From Ruminococcaceae bacterium UBA3753 (lineage in GTDB: Bacteria > Bacillota > Clostridia > Oscillospirales > Acutalibacteraceae), in contig DFGJ01000037.1 of the NCBI GenBank assembly GCA_002372375.1, positions 7,730-71,729 on the forward strand: a DNA stretch of 64,000 nucleotides, read 5' to 3'. Below are positions 17,416 through 27,155 of this stretch, piece after piece (position 1 is the first letter of the stretch; each line of letters begins with the position of its first letter). Both the position numbers and the translations under genes were made by a program. A model generated the notes under the pieces. It was not told the origin of the DNA and ran no database searches. It was given only the letters and a program-made list of their open reading frames with translations.

Positions 17416-18957
17416 ATGGGACTTTTAGAGGTAAAAGATTTATCGCACTCTTTTGGAGATAAACTTTTATATAAAAATGCCAATTTTGAACTTTTTAAAA
17501 GTGAACATTTGGGTATTGTTGGACAAAATGGAGCGGGGAAAACTACTCTTTTGAGGTCAATTGTAGGTGAGTTAACTCCAGATTCGGGTGATATCCGTTG
17601 GCAGAAAAATATAAAGGTCGGTTACCTGGATCAGTACGCGGAGATCGATTTTGATATTACCATTTTTGATTATCTAAAAACTGCATTTGATGATTTGTAC
17701 CATGTTGAGAAAGAGCTAAACAAACTTTATGATGATCTTAAATTTGATTCGTCAGAAGAGACTTTAAATAAAGTTTCTGATTATCAGAGTTTTTTGACCA
17801 ACCGTGGCTTTTACGAGATAGATAGTACGGTTTTAAAGGTTTCGAGCGGACTTGGTATTACACCTCTTGGTATGGGCAAATCTTTAAAAAAATTAAGCGG
17901 AGGGCAGAGAGAAAAAGTAATTTTAGCTAAGCTGTTATTAGAGTCGCCAGAAGTTTTGCTTTTAGATGAACCTACTAATTTTTTAGATAAAGAACATGTA
18001 AACTGGCTAGCGGAATACTTGAAATCGTTTACCGGAGCTTTTATGCTAATATCGCACGATTACGACTTTTTAGGAAAAGTAGCCACTTGTATTTTAGACA
18101 TAGAATTTCAAACCGTTACAAAATATAATGCTGATTTTAACAAATTTTTGAAGTTAAAAGGTATAAAAAAAGAAAACTATATACGTGAATTTAAAGCCCA
18201 AAAGAAAAATATCAAAAAATTAGAAGAATTCATCTCAAAAAATAGAGCACGTGCCTCTACCGCTAAACTTGCGCAGTCCAGAGTGAAAAAACTAGAAAAA
18301 ATGGAAGTTTTGCAACCACCAAAAAATAACCCTAAACCTGAGTTTAAACTGAAATCTTTACCGTTAGCTAACCAAAAAGCCTTAAAAGTCAATTCTTTGC
18401 TGGTAGGATACGGATTTCCGCTATTGCCTAAAATTTCATTTAGTGTTAAGCCTGGCGAAAAGATTGTAATTACAGGATTTAATGGCATTGGTAAATCCAC
18501 CTTAATAAAGACCCTGTTAGGAGAAATAAAACCCATTAGTGGTAACTTTAAGTTCGCTGATTATGTTAAGATTGCCTATTTTGAACAAGGACTTCAGTGG
18601 AGTGATACTAGTATGACTCCTTTAGAAATAGTTGAAAAAGTGTTTCCTTCGCTCTCTACCCGTGAGGTGCGGAAGGAACTTTCACATTTTGGGATAATGG
18701 CAAAACATATATCGCAAGAAATATCATCTTTAAGTGGGGGTGAGCAGTCGAAAGTTAAGCTTTGCCTTTTGGTTAATACTCCTTCCAATTTTCTTGTTCT
18801 GGATGAGCCAACTAATCACTTAGATAACGAAACAAAAGAAGTTCTAAAGGAACAACTAATGAATTATTCTGGGAATATAATTTTAGTTTCGCACGAAGAG
18901 AGTTTTTATAGTAATGTGATAGAAAGGGAGATAAACCTAAAGAAAATCCTTAATTAA
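17416..18957 (+). CDS. ABC-F family ATPase
   Basis: A 513-aa soluble protein with two ABC ATPase domains and no membrane segments, the mark of the ABC-F family, which acts on the ribosome (translation-factor or antibiotic-protection roles). Domain 1: Walker A GQNGAGKTT (36-44), signature LSGGQREKV, Walker B LLLDEPTNFLD. A basic linker (about 250-300; KAQKKNIKKLEEFISKNRA) follows. Domain 2: GFNGIGKST, LSGGEQSKV, LVLDEPTNHLD and SHEESFY. The linker is of normal length and there is no long C-terminal extension, so a housekeeping YkpA/YbiT-like factor is more likely than a resistance protein. The ATG has AGGTGA upstream. Confidence 0.93.
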   Translation: MGLLEVKDLSHSFGDKLLYKNANFELFKSEHLGIVGQNGAGKTTLLRSIVGELTPDSGDIRWQKNIKVGYLDQYAEIDFDITIFDYLKTAFDDLYHVEKELNKLYDDLKFDSSEETLNKVSDYQSFLTNRGFYEIDSTVLKVSSGLGITPLGMGKSLKKLSGGQREKVILAKLLLESPEVLLLDEPTNFLDKEHVNWLAEYLKSFTGAFMLISHDYDFLGKVATCILDIEFQTVTKYNADFNKFLKLKGIKKENYIREFKAQKKNIKKLEEFISKNRARASTAKLAQSRVKKLEKMEVLQPPKNNPKPEFKLKSLPLANQKALKVNSLLVGYGFPLLPKISFSVKPGEKIVITGFNGIGKSTLIKTLLGEIKPISGNFKFADYVKIAYFEQGLQWSDTSMTPLEIVEKVFPSLSTREVRKELSHFGIMAKHISQEISSLSGGEQSKVKLCLLVNTPSNFLVLDEPTNHLDNETKEVLKEQLMNYSGNIILVSHEESFYSNVIEREINLKKILN

Positions 18958-19643
18958 TTTAGCTGTTGTTAAATTTATGTAGTTTGTCTTATTTTATATG
19001 CCTTTTTAACTGCCAAATATTTTTAACCCTTCCTCCACTGTAAAACTTTATCGCAAATCTTCATGACACCTGAACAATCATCTAGAGAAAACAAAAACTC
19101 AACTGTTTTATCTTTTGTTTTTTATTTCATAGTAATGACATTAAACTTTTTCTAAAGTAACAGATTTTGTATCATATCTAAAATAAGAAAGCTACACAAA
19201 CAAGTAACATGGAAGTATTCTCAACGTCCATCTTTTGACTCTTTATTTTATCTTTGTCTCTGCTCAGCACAGTGCTAAAAGGGATGTACTTAAGTAATAA
19301 GTCGTAACTTCAAAAAAGATTAATATTATTTCGAAATATTATCTCTTAAACTTTTATGTTTACGTTCATCGTTATATTTTCAACGTCTAGCCGTGTATAG
19401 CATTTGCTGTTTCGCCTTTTTCCATAAAAAAGAAAATTTTGCGCTACTATATTAGTCACTTTAACAGTACCATAAAGCTTTTGTAGGTTCAAATGCTTGT
19501 GTGGATATAAGCAAGCAAGATCGCACGATCGACAAATTTTAGCATATATCCCCAAAAAAATATCCAGAAAAAGTACTATTACTTATAATAGTCTATACAT
19601 TTACATACTTTGTTTTCATTTAATCCATTTATCTGAAAAAATG
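18958..19643. other. Intergenic upstream of ssrA
   Basis: No supported gene. A 69-codon minus-strand ORF (19346-19555) has no ribosome site or recognisable content. Confidence 0.5.
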
Positions 19644-19673
19644 TTGCATATTTTGAAATAATTATGGTACAAT
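19644..19673 (+). promoter_or_regulatory. Promoter of ssrA
   Basis: -35 TTGCAT (19644-19649), 18-base spacer, -10 TACAAT (19668-19673), 45 bases before the mature tmRNA. Confidence 0.5.
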
Positions 19674-19717
19674 ATCAGTGTGTGGGTTCGTCGTGGTGGC
19701 GTTTATCCTAGTTTTTT

Positions 19718-20122
19718 GGGGATGTAATGGTTTCGACGGGGATAGTGAGTCTTAGTAAGCGAGTAGAGCTGAGTAACTCTTAAAACTGTTCGCGTTATAA
19801 ATTAAATAACGAAAGTAAAAATAATATCGTTGGCCTTGTTGATTTCAAGAAGCGCAAAAAGCGTGAAGAAGAGGTCCGCGTAGCAGCTTAGTTGAGCTTG
19901 CCGTCTTTAGTTTGAATACCGCGACTTATTAAAGGCGTAACTTAGCGGTGAACGAGTTTTTGGTTTTCTCTCTGACCTTTAACTTGTATTTTGAGGGTAT
20001 TTTTGCACTTAAAGTTAGTTAGCTTACTTTGTGTAGAAGGAGCTTCTAAAAGTTAACTACACTCGTAGAAGGCTTTGGCGATCTATTTTCGGACAGGGGT
20101 TCGATTCCCCTCATCTCCACCA
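19718..20122 (+). ncRNA. ssrA: tmRNA
   Basis: Transfer-messenger RNA that rescues stalled ribosomes. The 5' end GGGGATGTAATGGTTTCGAC and the 3' end GGTTCGATTCCCCTCATCTCC-ACCA form the tRNA-like half: GGGGATG pairs with CATCTCC, the T-loop is TTCGATT, and CCA is encoded. About 405 nt. The tag frame probably ends GTAGCAGCT-TAG (VAA) near 19889. Read back in that frame it gives a starting NNIVGLV, a basic KKRKKR stretch and EEVRVAA at the end. That is much longer and more basic than usual clostridial tags; the ANNIV-like start resembles cyanobacterial tags. The resume codon is uncertain. Its 3' end abuts the mobile element. Confidence 0.93.
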
Positions 20123-20177
20123 GAATACGAAGAGTTGAACTCGGTTTCATCAGAAACATGTTCGCGCTTGCAATAGG

Positions 20178-20214
20178 AAAAGAGGTCAACCGATAAGGTT
20201 GGCCTCTTTTCTTA
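20178..20214 (+). terminator. Rho-independent terminator after ssrA
   Basis: AAAAGAGGTCAACC and GGTTGGCCTCTTTT form a 14-bp stem with one G-T pair around GATAA, ending in TTTTCTTAT. It lies 55 bases past the CCA. Confidence 0.8.
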
Positions 20215-20383
20215 TGCGCCTTGGGGGGTCTCTCGTTTATCAGGCGGTTTTTTATACCATCAGCGAAAATAAATACAGGGAAGGTACGTTCTGATGAAAA
20301 TTTTTGAACGTCTCTGGCTGTATGTGTCCTGCTGTTTTCATATGTGCATCCAGTTTGATTGCTGAACAGACTGTTAACCCAAT

Positions 20384-20642
20384 GACCTAAGTTTTTTTTC
20401 ATTAGGTCACCTTTAGGTCGGAATTTATCAAGTCTGATAGCGGATAAATCTGTTTCTGACCTAATGACCTAAAGTTTTCTTATAGAATCGAAAAAAATCA
20501 GGTATGTGTATATGAGCAAAAAGAAAAATGTTCGGATTTATTAGGTCTTTAGGTCAGAAAACGAAAGAAGCCTTACGGAACAAGGGCTTTCAGGTGACCT
20601 AATTCTGACCTAACGACGTTTCGTTTAGGTCATGGTTAGGTC
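20384..20642. repeat. Iteron-like cluster of 11 TTAGGTC / GACCTAA heptamers
   Basis: Copies start at 20384, 20402, 20413, 20458, 20466, 20541, 20549, 20596, 20607, 20625 and 20636. Apart from the first they come as same-orientation pairs spaced 8 or 11 bases, and pairs alternate in orientation. The pattern suggests binding sites for an element-encoded replication initiator or repressor. No ORF covers the region. Confidence 0.7.
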
Positions 20643-20745
20643 AGCCTCCTCTTCCCGCTGTATTCCAAAAAAATTTTTTCAACTTTTTTCTCCTCATAAA
20701 TAAGCAGTAATGACCTCGATGCCGTTTACGTGCTGTTTTGATGGG

Positions 20746-20774
20746 TTGCGAAACGTGATTGTTCGTGCTATAAT
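20746..20774 (+). promoter_or_regulatory. Promoter of the mobile-element operon
   Basis: -35 TTGCGA (20746-20751), 17-base spacer, -10 TATAAT (20769-20774). A roughly 300-base GC-rich leader with stem potential (GGCGTTCGGCGCAGCCG near 20821) follows before the excisionase-like gene. Confidence 0.55.
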
Positions 20775-21079
20775 AGCATTAGATTCACGAGATGAAACCC
20801 AACGGATACATAACGACAAGGGCGTTCGGCGCAGCCGTTTTAAGAGGCATCAGGGTTGACAACCTGTTGTCGATGGGTACAGTGTCTAAAGGGATGGAGG
20901 GAGAAATCCTCGCCGATTGCACAGGAATGTGACAAGCGGTGAATTTGAGTAGAGCGTATTGCTCGCTCGGACCACCGCTTTTTTGTGTTTATGAGCAGAA
21001 GAATAAAGACATGGGTCACAAATTGACTGATCGTAAGCCGACCTTCACATGTAGTATACACATTGTGGGCGGACGTCAC

Positions 21080-21322
21080 ATGGCCATGGACGAGTACGCT
21101 GCCTACATTCGGGCACTTAGCATGAAGTCGTTCTTAACGGCTCACGAGGCATCCACCTACTTCAACATCGGTATAGACAAGCTGTACCGTTTGATGAGAG
21201 ACCCCAGCGCCGACTTTGTGATGAATACGGATAACAGAAAGCCTTATGCCCGTATTCATCGTGTTACGTTCGAGAAGTGGCTTCTCACCCATGGAGAGGA
21301 TGGCGTCCGAGGAGAGGTGTAA
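21080..21322 (+). CDS. Excisionase-like DNA-binding protein
   Basis: An 80-aa protein like the Tn916-type Xis family: KSFLTAHEASTYFNIG (winged helix-turn-helix, about residues 13-28), DKLYRLM, then RKPYARIHRVTFEKWLL. Xis proteins bend DNA at the element ends to direct excision. It is the only element gene that appears fully intact. An alternative ATG at 21086 is equally possible. The primase pseudogene starts 3 bases after its stop, so they were co-transcribed. Confidence 0.75.
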   Translation: MAMDEYAAYIRALSMKSFLTAHEASTYFNIGIDKLYRLMRDPSADFVMNTDNRKPYARIHRVTFEKWLLTHGEDGVRGEV

Positions 21323-21325
21323 GGA

Positions 21326-23133
21326 ATGGACGAAAAAAGAACGGCTCCCAAGTCTTAGAGACAACGGGAACCACCCTATCTGCTGTTACGAATATTAGCA
21401 CATTTTCAACGGTTTATCCAGGGAAAAGCTATAAGAAGGCTGAAGAGGATGCTGTTAATATGGTGGTTGAAATGTCTCGTTTATCGGGCGGTTTGCATAT
21501 GCGTTCTCTTGCTGAGTTGTCAGACGAAGTAGTGAGAGCTATGCGCAATTTTGTGGAGAGCGTGAATGTACCAGCTCAACAAGGCGGGCGTAATCTCGGC
21601 TGGTCTAAGCCAAAGACTATCTCTGCCGTACAGGCAGCGATGCTGGTTTTTGAGTACTAGCGTATCCGTATGGTATACACTGAGGAGACAATCGGAAAAA
21701 ACGCAGAGGGTGTTCTTGCGGTGTATATAGACACTGGCAAAGATGCTGGCATCTATAAAGAAATCGGCGACAGTCAGATTGATGAGTGGTGCTCTGAAAT
21801 TGCAAACGCTGTCGACAATAAATAGAAGTTTGATTTCACGAAAAAGTTGCACAATATGGCGAGCAGAGATGACTATAGAGTAAAGGTATGTAATAACGAT
21901 AACCTGATTTTCATGGCTAACGGTATCTTTGACTATAAGTCAAAGATGTTGATGGGGGTCGACCCTAATATTGTGTCTCTCAGGAAGAGCGCTACTCTGC
22001 TTCCTGATGTAGAGCCAAGTGAGCCAGTCCATGTGAAACCAGATGGAACAACCATCACCTTCTGGGAGTGGATCGACTCGCTCGTTCCTTATGAGGGCAG
22101 GCGCGATATTCTTGTAAAGCTGGCGGGTGCTTGCCTTAGAGACCGCCATAGCTGGCGTGTCATGGTGACGGTGTTCAACAAGACGGGGCACAATGGGAAG
22201 CCAACCTTTCTTGAGCTCTTAAAGGCTCTTGTCGGACATGACGGCTTGATGACCTCAAGCCTTGCCATGTTGACGGGTTCGTCGGATGGCGGTCGCTTTG
22301 GCATCTCGAACATTGTGGGCGTATCCCTTATAACATGTGAGGACTCGGATTCTTGAGCCTATATCAAAGATAATTCGCGCCTCAAGTCCATCATTTCACA
22401 TAATGCGATCCGTGTGGAGCGAAAGAAAAAGACTTTATTCGACTACACACCGCACGCACTCATTGTGTGCGCCGCCAATGATATTGCAAAGACCAAGAAC
22501 AAGGGGCAGGCATGGCTTTATCGAAACATTTATGTGCCCTTCACGGGTCAGTTTATCGGTGCAAGTGACGATAAAACAATCTGCTCACAGTGGGTAGTAT
22601 CTGAGTCAGTATGTGAGTACATGGCATATCATCAGACACTTGTTAAGTGGAAGCCGTATTATGAACTGCCAGAACCGAAGGAAGCTATCGAGTCAAAGGA
22701 AGAATGGATGCGTGACAATGATCCCGTAGTGGACTTTTATGAAACGGTGGTTAGGAACTGTAATACAGACTTTGTTCCAAGAATTTATGCATGGGACATG
22801 TATGTGCACTGGTTGCGAGAGACTAGACCGAGCACTCCTTATCCATTTCAGAAAGCGTTTGTTGCTCATCTCATCGAGATAACCACTTCTGGTGATAAGT
22901 AGAGTTATCCGAAGTCGGGCAAGGATGGCATAAGACTGAACAGTGCCAAATGGTGCCCTTCACTCGTGGATGCCAATGCGAACGGTCAGCGTTACAAAGG
23001 CAGATTGCGTGGCATCGCCCGTACAAGGATGTGGGAATGGTGCTCCAAGAATAGCACAACTCCAGCAGAGCTCGGCTCATCTTATGAAGATGTGGAGACG
23101 TCATCTCAGTTTGGTGCAGGTACAGGACGATGA
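21326..23133 (+). pseudogene. Phage/plasmid primase-helicase (P4/D5 type), interrupted
   Basis: One reading frame of about 600 codons, broken by TAG at 21658, TAG at 21823, TGA at 22354 and TAG at 22900. A probable one-base loss in the A6 run near 21333 separates the ATG (MDEK) from the rest. The C-terminal part has the superfamily 3 helicase pattern: NGIFDYKSK, then Walker A-like GHNGKPTF (normally GKST), SSDGGRFGISNIVGVSLITCED (Walker B region), and HALIVCAANDIAK with the helicase Asn. A replication protein for the excised element is the likely original role. There are no further frameshifts across 1.8 kb, so decay is mainly by point mutation. Confidence 0.8.
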
Positions 23134-23160
23134 AGAATAACGAAAGCGAGGTAATTAATC

Positions 23161-23466
23161 ATGGCTATGAAGCCAACTGATTACGACGAGCGTATTAAGC
23201 GTGCAGAGGCACAGCTTAAGAAATGGAAAGCCGATAAGAAAAGGCTTTCCACGAAAGAGACAAAGGCGGCACAACGTGAAGCGGAGGCCAAGCGGGACGA
23301 AGAACTTCGACAGGAGGGCTACCAGTTCGAGAATTTGGAGAACTGGATGAAATCCCGCACCATTGACGCAGAGGGGGCGCAAGCTTTCTCTGTGGGAATG
23401 GTATCAGCGAAAGAGACGCGACACCGGCAACGATTTGTAATCGTCGCCAACATGCGTAGTCGCTGA
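23161..23466 (+). CDS. Small charged accessory protein, mobilization-associated
   Basis: A 101-aa protein rich in K/E/R with a helical N-terminal half (DYDERIKRAEAQLKKWKADK), resembling the small proteins often encoded just upstream of relaxases in Firmicutes mobilizable elements. A GAAAGCGAGG ribosome site is upstream. The last 30 residues (HRQRFVIVANMRSR) look off-pattern and may reflect a frameshift. Function unknown. Confidence 0.5.
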   Translation: MAMKPTDYDERIKRAEAQLKKWKADKKRLSTKETKAAQREAEAKRDEELRQEGYQFENLENWMKSRTIDAEGAQAFSVGMVSAKETRHRQRFVIVANMRSR

Positions 23467-23595
23467 TGAAAGCTGGTCCAGGGCGCAGCATCCTGGCACT
23501 AAAAACGAGCGTAGCAAAGTGGTACCAACACGGAGCGATGGTATTAAGTGCAAGACAACCCTTCGGAGGGATGCGCTCAGCATGACGCCACGGAC

Positions 23596-23621
23596 AACAT
23601 TCGGAGCATTCCGAAGAAGGG
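23596..23621. other. Inverted repeat, candidate oriT
   Basis: TTCGGA and TTCCGAA arms around GCA (within CATTCGGAGCATTCCGAA), just upstream of the relaxase pseudogene, where MobV nick regions usually lie. There is no direct evidence of nicking. Confidence 0.25.
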
Positions 23622-23633
23622 AGGGCTTGCAAG

Positions 23634-24694
23634 ATGGTAGGAGTAGAATGGACGTGCTGTAAGTGCAAAGGTGGCACTGAGGCCAAGGGAAAGATGTTGC
23701 ACTTTGACAAGGAGCAACGATTGAAGCACGGACATAATAATCCTGACATTGACCTGAGCAAGACAGCGGACAACCTTTCATATTACGGCAGGAGCTTTGC
23801 TAAGAAATGCCGTAAATATGATGAACAGGTTGAGTCTGCGAAGGTCAAGCTAAAGCGCACAGGCAAAAATGCAAACACCACTATGATTAGGTTAGTTATT
23901 TATCTGCCTAAAGCGCTGCAGAAGGATGATGAATATGACCCGCAGGTCGTTAGGACATGGTTCAAGCATGTGGGTAATATTCTCAAGGCAAAGTACGGGG
24001 ATGACTTCCTGAAAATGGATGTACATGTGTACGAGGTGCATCCATACAAGTAAGCCCGAACGAAGGAATAGGAATGGTCGCGTGTCCATGGTCACGCTGC
24101 CATAGTTCCGACGGTCATCGAGGATGGAGAGAGATACTTGAACGGCAAAAAATTTGCGTCCCGTTCCGCTATTAACTCTCTTAATCAGGTAATCCATGAA
24201 ATGAGCGTCCAGAAGTATCATGTTCCCTATATCGACGGAAGCGGTAAACGGGATAAGTCGGCGAGTATTCCTCAGCACAAGGCGAAATCAGCACAATTGA
24301 TGATGGAGGCTAAGCAGGATGTTGCCGAGCGTGAGCGTCAGTTGGAAGAACAGCCGGGATTTGTCAGTGATATGATGCTGGAAGCAGATGCTAAAGAGCA
24401 ATATGCTGACCAACAACTTGCTGAGGCTGCAGCCGCGCAAGCTGCCACTGATAAGCGAGCGTCGGAGTTAGATGTGCGCGAAGCTGATATATCTGCTAAA
24501 GCGAAGAAGCAGGACGAGCGCGAAAAGGAGTTCCAGAAGTGGGAAGATGCCCTGACGCTCAATGTGTCGTTGTTGAAGGACGTGAGAAGGCAATCTCCGA
24601 ACGTGAGCGTAAAAATCGAGAGTTAATTCAGCGTAAACGCAGGGCTCAGACAAAAGATTTGTCTGAGAACATACAGCCAGAAGAGCATAATTAA
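23634..24694 (+). pseudogene. MobV-type (Pre/Mob) relaxase, interrupted
   Basis: The enzyme would nick oriT for conjugative mobilization. N-terminal motif HGHNNPDIDLSKTADNLSY matches the HNxR..NxDI region of MobV (the Arg is replaced by Pro). The metal-binding motif VHGHAAIVP lies near 24094, followed by GERYLNGKKF. A long coiled-coil tail is rich in A, E, Q and K (about 24270-24600). The frame is interrupted by TAA at 24051 and TAG at 24069, just before the histidine motif. A shift near 24585 continues the original C-terminus to the stop at 24692. Confidence 0.8.
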
Positions 24695-24890
24695 AGGCGT
24701 CTTCCTGATTTGAATTTCTGATGTAAAGTTGAGTTACCATAGCCGTAGTAGTCTGCGTGCGTAATGTGGACAACTTCATAAAGTTGTCCACATTTCCACA
24801 CAAATTGTTTTTTCTTAGCGTCTTGAAAAATCACGGTATTTATATTACACCACTACACGAACACACATAAAGCGCATGGATGGTCATATT
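24695..24890. other. Intergenic within the element, inverted repeat
   Basis: GTGGACAACTT and AAGTTGTCCAC (about 24767-24792) form a perfect 11-bp hairpin followed by ATTTCC: a probable terminator or operator. Confidence 0.45.
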
Positions 24891-25046
24891 ATGGCAGAAC
24901 ACAATCTTGAAAATATTACCGTCACGATGACGAAAGAAGAAAAGTAAGCCTTGAAGAAAGAAGCACTGGACAACGATGTTTCTGTTTCAGCATTGATTAA
25001 ACTACGGTTGGAGAAGTATCAGGCTAAGAAAGAACAGAGCAAGTGA
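24891..25046 (+). pseudogene. Ribbon-helix-helix-like small protein, nonsense mutation
   Basis: 51 codons with ENITVTMTKEEK then, after an in-frame TAA at 24945, ALKKEALDNDVSVSALIKLRL. The NITV beta strand and VSVSALIK helix are the pattern of CopG/Arc-type DNA-binding proteins common on plasmids. Confidence 0.5.
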
Positions 25047-25087
25047 GAGCTTAACAAATCGGGATTTAGCGTAGAGAGGAAACCGGT

Positions 25088-25540
25088 GGGCCACAAATAA
25101 ACAAAGGCGGAAAGTATATTTTCGGAAAATCACTCATCCGAGAAGATGGCATAATTCAGTTCCCAAAGCAGGCGATTCGTGAATATGACATCACCGTGGA
25201 AGGACGAGTTTATCTATTTACAGGGAGCAAGAGTACAGGCAGATTTTGTGTTACCCTAAAGGGTCTGCTTGAGCCGTCCCAGCTTGATCACATATTAGTG
25301 GAAACTCCTGCACTTACGGGTTACACTGCAAAACAAGGAGAATTTAGCAAATACAAGGGACGCTCCTATTCATGGGTGGAAATCACCGACAATGGAAAAA
25401 TCGTATTGACAAATGAGATGTTGTCATTCCTAAAGATTAAACCAGGGATGAAACTCCTCTCCATTCGTAGCAGCGATATAGCTTTCACGATGGGGGGCGT
25501 ACGGACGATTGGTAGAGGAATCCATGAAACACGAAGATGA
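25088..25540 (+). CDS. AbrB-like swapped-hairpin protein, element-borne
   Basis: The open frame encodes about 150 residues. It contains two beta-hairpin segments of AbrB/SpoVT type: EDGIIQFPKQAIREYDI near the start and NGKIVLTNEMLSFLKIKPG near the end, plus YLFTGSKSTGRFCV and LLSIRSSDIAFTMGG. Proteins of this kind occur on Firmicutes mobile elements as putative regulators. No start codon is visible before the first motif (the first is GTG at 25196, inside the domain), so the N-terminus may be damaged. Confidence 0.5.
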   Translation, partial: GPQINKGGKYIFGKSLIREDGIIQFPKQAIREYDITVEGRVYLFTGSKSTGRFCVTLKGLLEPSQLDHILVETPALTGYTAKQGEFSKYKGRSYSWVEITDNGKIVLTNEMLSFLKIKPGMKLLSIRSSDIAFTMGGVRTIGRGIHETRR

Positions 25541-25599
25541 AATACCCGTGTTCTAAACGGGCAAATTCCAGTTTGTAAGTGAAAGGTAACACGAATAGC

Positions 25600-27155
25600 T
25601 AAGCAAAAGAAGTTCGTACAGAACAACAACATTGCTATCGCCTATTAACAGATACAGTTCCCACGCACAGAATGAGGCCAGTATTGATCAGCAGTGCGAA
25701 GCGGCTGAGAAGTGTACGGAAGCCCACGGCTTTACGATCATGAAGGAATACGCCGACGAGGCTCTGTCGAGCACTTCCGATGACCGTCCGAAGTTGCAGT
25801 TGATGCTGACAGAGGTGGGGCAAATTCGCCCCGCCGCTCTGATTGTCTGGAAGATGGACAGAATAGCCAGGAACCGTATCGACCCGGCATTAGCGAAGAA
25901 AATCATCAGGGATGCGGGCTGCGTAATTCATTACGTTGCCGAAGCAATATCCCGCAAGATAGCCCAGAAGGAGCATTATTCGAGGGTCTGCTTAAGTCCA
26001 TGGCTGAGTTTTACTCACAGCAACTCAAGCAGAATACCAGGCGCGGCATGATTTATAATGCTGAGAACTGCTTCTATAACGGGCATCCGACGCTTGGCTA
26101 TAAACCCGAAGAGGGCAAGAAAGCCAGCAAGAAAATTCTTATAGACCCTGATACAGCACCAGTTGTTCAGCGTATCTTCGCTGATTACGCTGGGGGCAAG
26201 CCGTTACAGGTCATTATGAATGAACTGAACGATGACGGTTTGCGGTCTGTGAAGGGTAAAAAAATTACTATAAACAGCCTGAGGAATATCCTCATAATGT
26301 GGCTTATATCGGAACGTACAAGTACGGTGATATCGTCATTCCGAACGGCATCCCTGCTCTGGTTTCACAAGAGACGTTCGATAAGGTACAGGCTCGTTTT
26401 GAACTGAATAAGCGTAAAGGCGCTCAAAGGGCTGCTGGTCTTGATGAAGACGACGCACCGCGCTACTGGCTGACATGGAAACTCTACTGAGGTTACTGCG
26501 GAGAGTCGATGCAGGGCGTTTCCGGAACATCAAAGACGAGTGCGAAGCACTACTATTACTACTGCTCTGGTCAACGTCACCATCAGTGTAACAAGAAGCC
26601 TGTCAAGAAGGGCGTGATTGAGAAAGCCGTCCTGAGTGTGTTGTGCGGCATTCTTGCGGACTCCGAGAATTCCTTCCGCTTGGCAACAGCTGCGGTTGAA
26701 TATTATGAGAAACACTACAGGAAGACTGATTACATCGGAAGCATGGAAGCTGAGTTGAAAGACACACAGAAGGCGCTTGATAACCTTGTCAAGGCTATCG
26801 AGATGGGTATCTTCTCAGAGACTACTCAGAAGCGCTTGACCGAACTGGAAGCGAGGAAAAGAGGCTTACAGGATGCTATCGAGGCTGAACGGGCACGAAG
26901 TGAACTGATGCAGGATGCGAACAGTATTGAAGCATACTTCAAGAGGTACAGTGACCCTGATATGTTCGATGATGATATACGTGATGAAGTTTCGGAATAC
27001 TTTGTAGACAAGATCTTCGTCTGTGATGATAGAATTATCGTCGCGGGGCCATACTTGAGAAAATTGCTGAACAAGTATCATTCAAGGAGCTGGCCGATGA
27101 ATCAATAGAGTTCGACAGCTTCGCGGTCGGCTCCACCGGTTTTGGTGCAATGTAG
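25600..27155 (+). pseudogene. Large serine recombinase, broken into five pieces
   Basis: The element's integrase. The N-terminal catalytic domain is recognisable: NIAIAY, then after a one-base shift RYSSHAQNEASIDQQCEA (catalytic Ser), and ALIVWKMDRIARN. A second shift near 25975 leads to LLKSMAEFYSQQLKQNTRRG and the recombinase domain, a third near 26290 to AYIGTYKYGDIVIPN. A TGA at 26488 falls where the zinc-ribbon's first Cys is expected (then GYCGES). The ribbon's second half is YYYYCSGQRHHQC, followed by a coiled coil. A last shift near 27060 restores a C-terminus ending FDSFAVGSTGFGAM. It is at the right edge of the element and clearly inactive. Confidence 0.88.

Larger units (their letters stand above)
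20123..27155 (+). mobile_element. Degenerate integrated mobilizable element (Tn4451-like gene set) behind ssrA
   Basis: GC content is visibly higher than on either side, and codon use changes with it. The content fits a mobilizable element: iterons, an excisionase-like protein, primase/helicase, a small accessory protein, MobV relaxase, a ribbon-helix-helix remnant, an AbrB-like protein and a large serine recombinase at the right end. Tn4451-type transposons carry the same trio of large resolvase, Xis-like protein and Mob/Pre relaxase. The left boundary coincides with the ssrA 3' end, a common integration site, but I found no clear direct repeat to mark the att sites, so the ends are approximate. 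Nearly every long gene is broken, so the element is dead. Confidence 0.75.

Noticed and set aside
19346..19555. 69-codon minus-strand ORF upstream of ssrA
   Set aside because: No ribosome site and no recognisable motif.
20046..20402. 118-codon minus-strand ORF with MRGIEPLSENR-like text
   Set aside because: It is the antisense of the tmRNA 3' end, a well-known annotation artefact.
21326..26500. Recoding of TAG or TGA in the mobile element
   Set aside because: TAA stops also interrupt element genes (24051, 24945), the recombinase has several frameshifts, and host genes use standard stops; decay is simpler.
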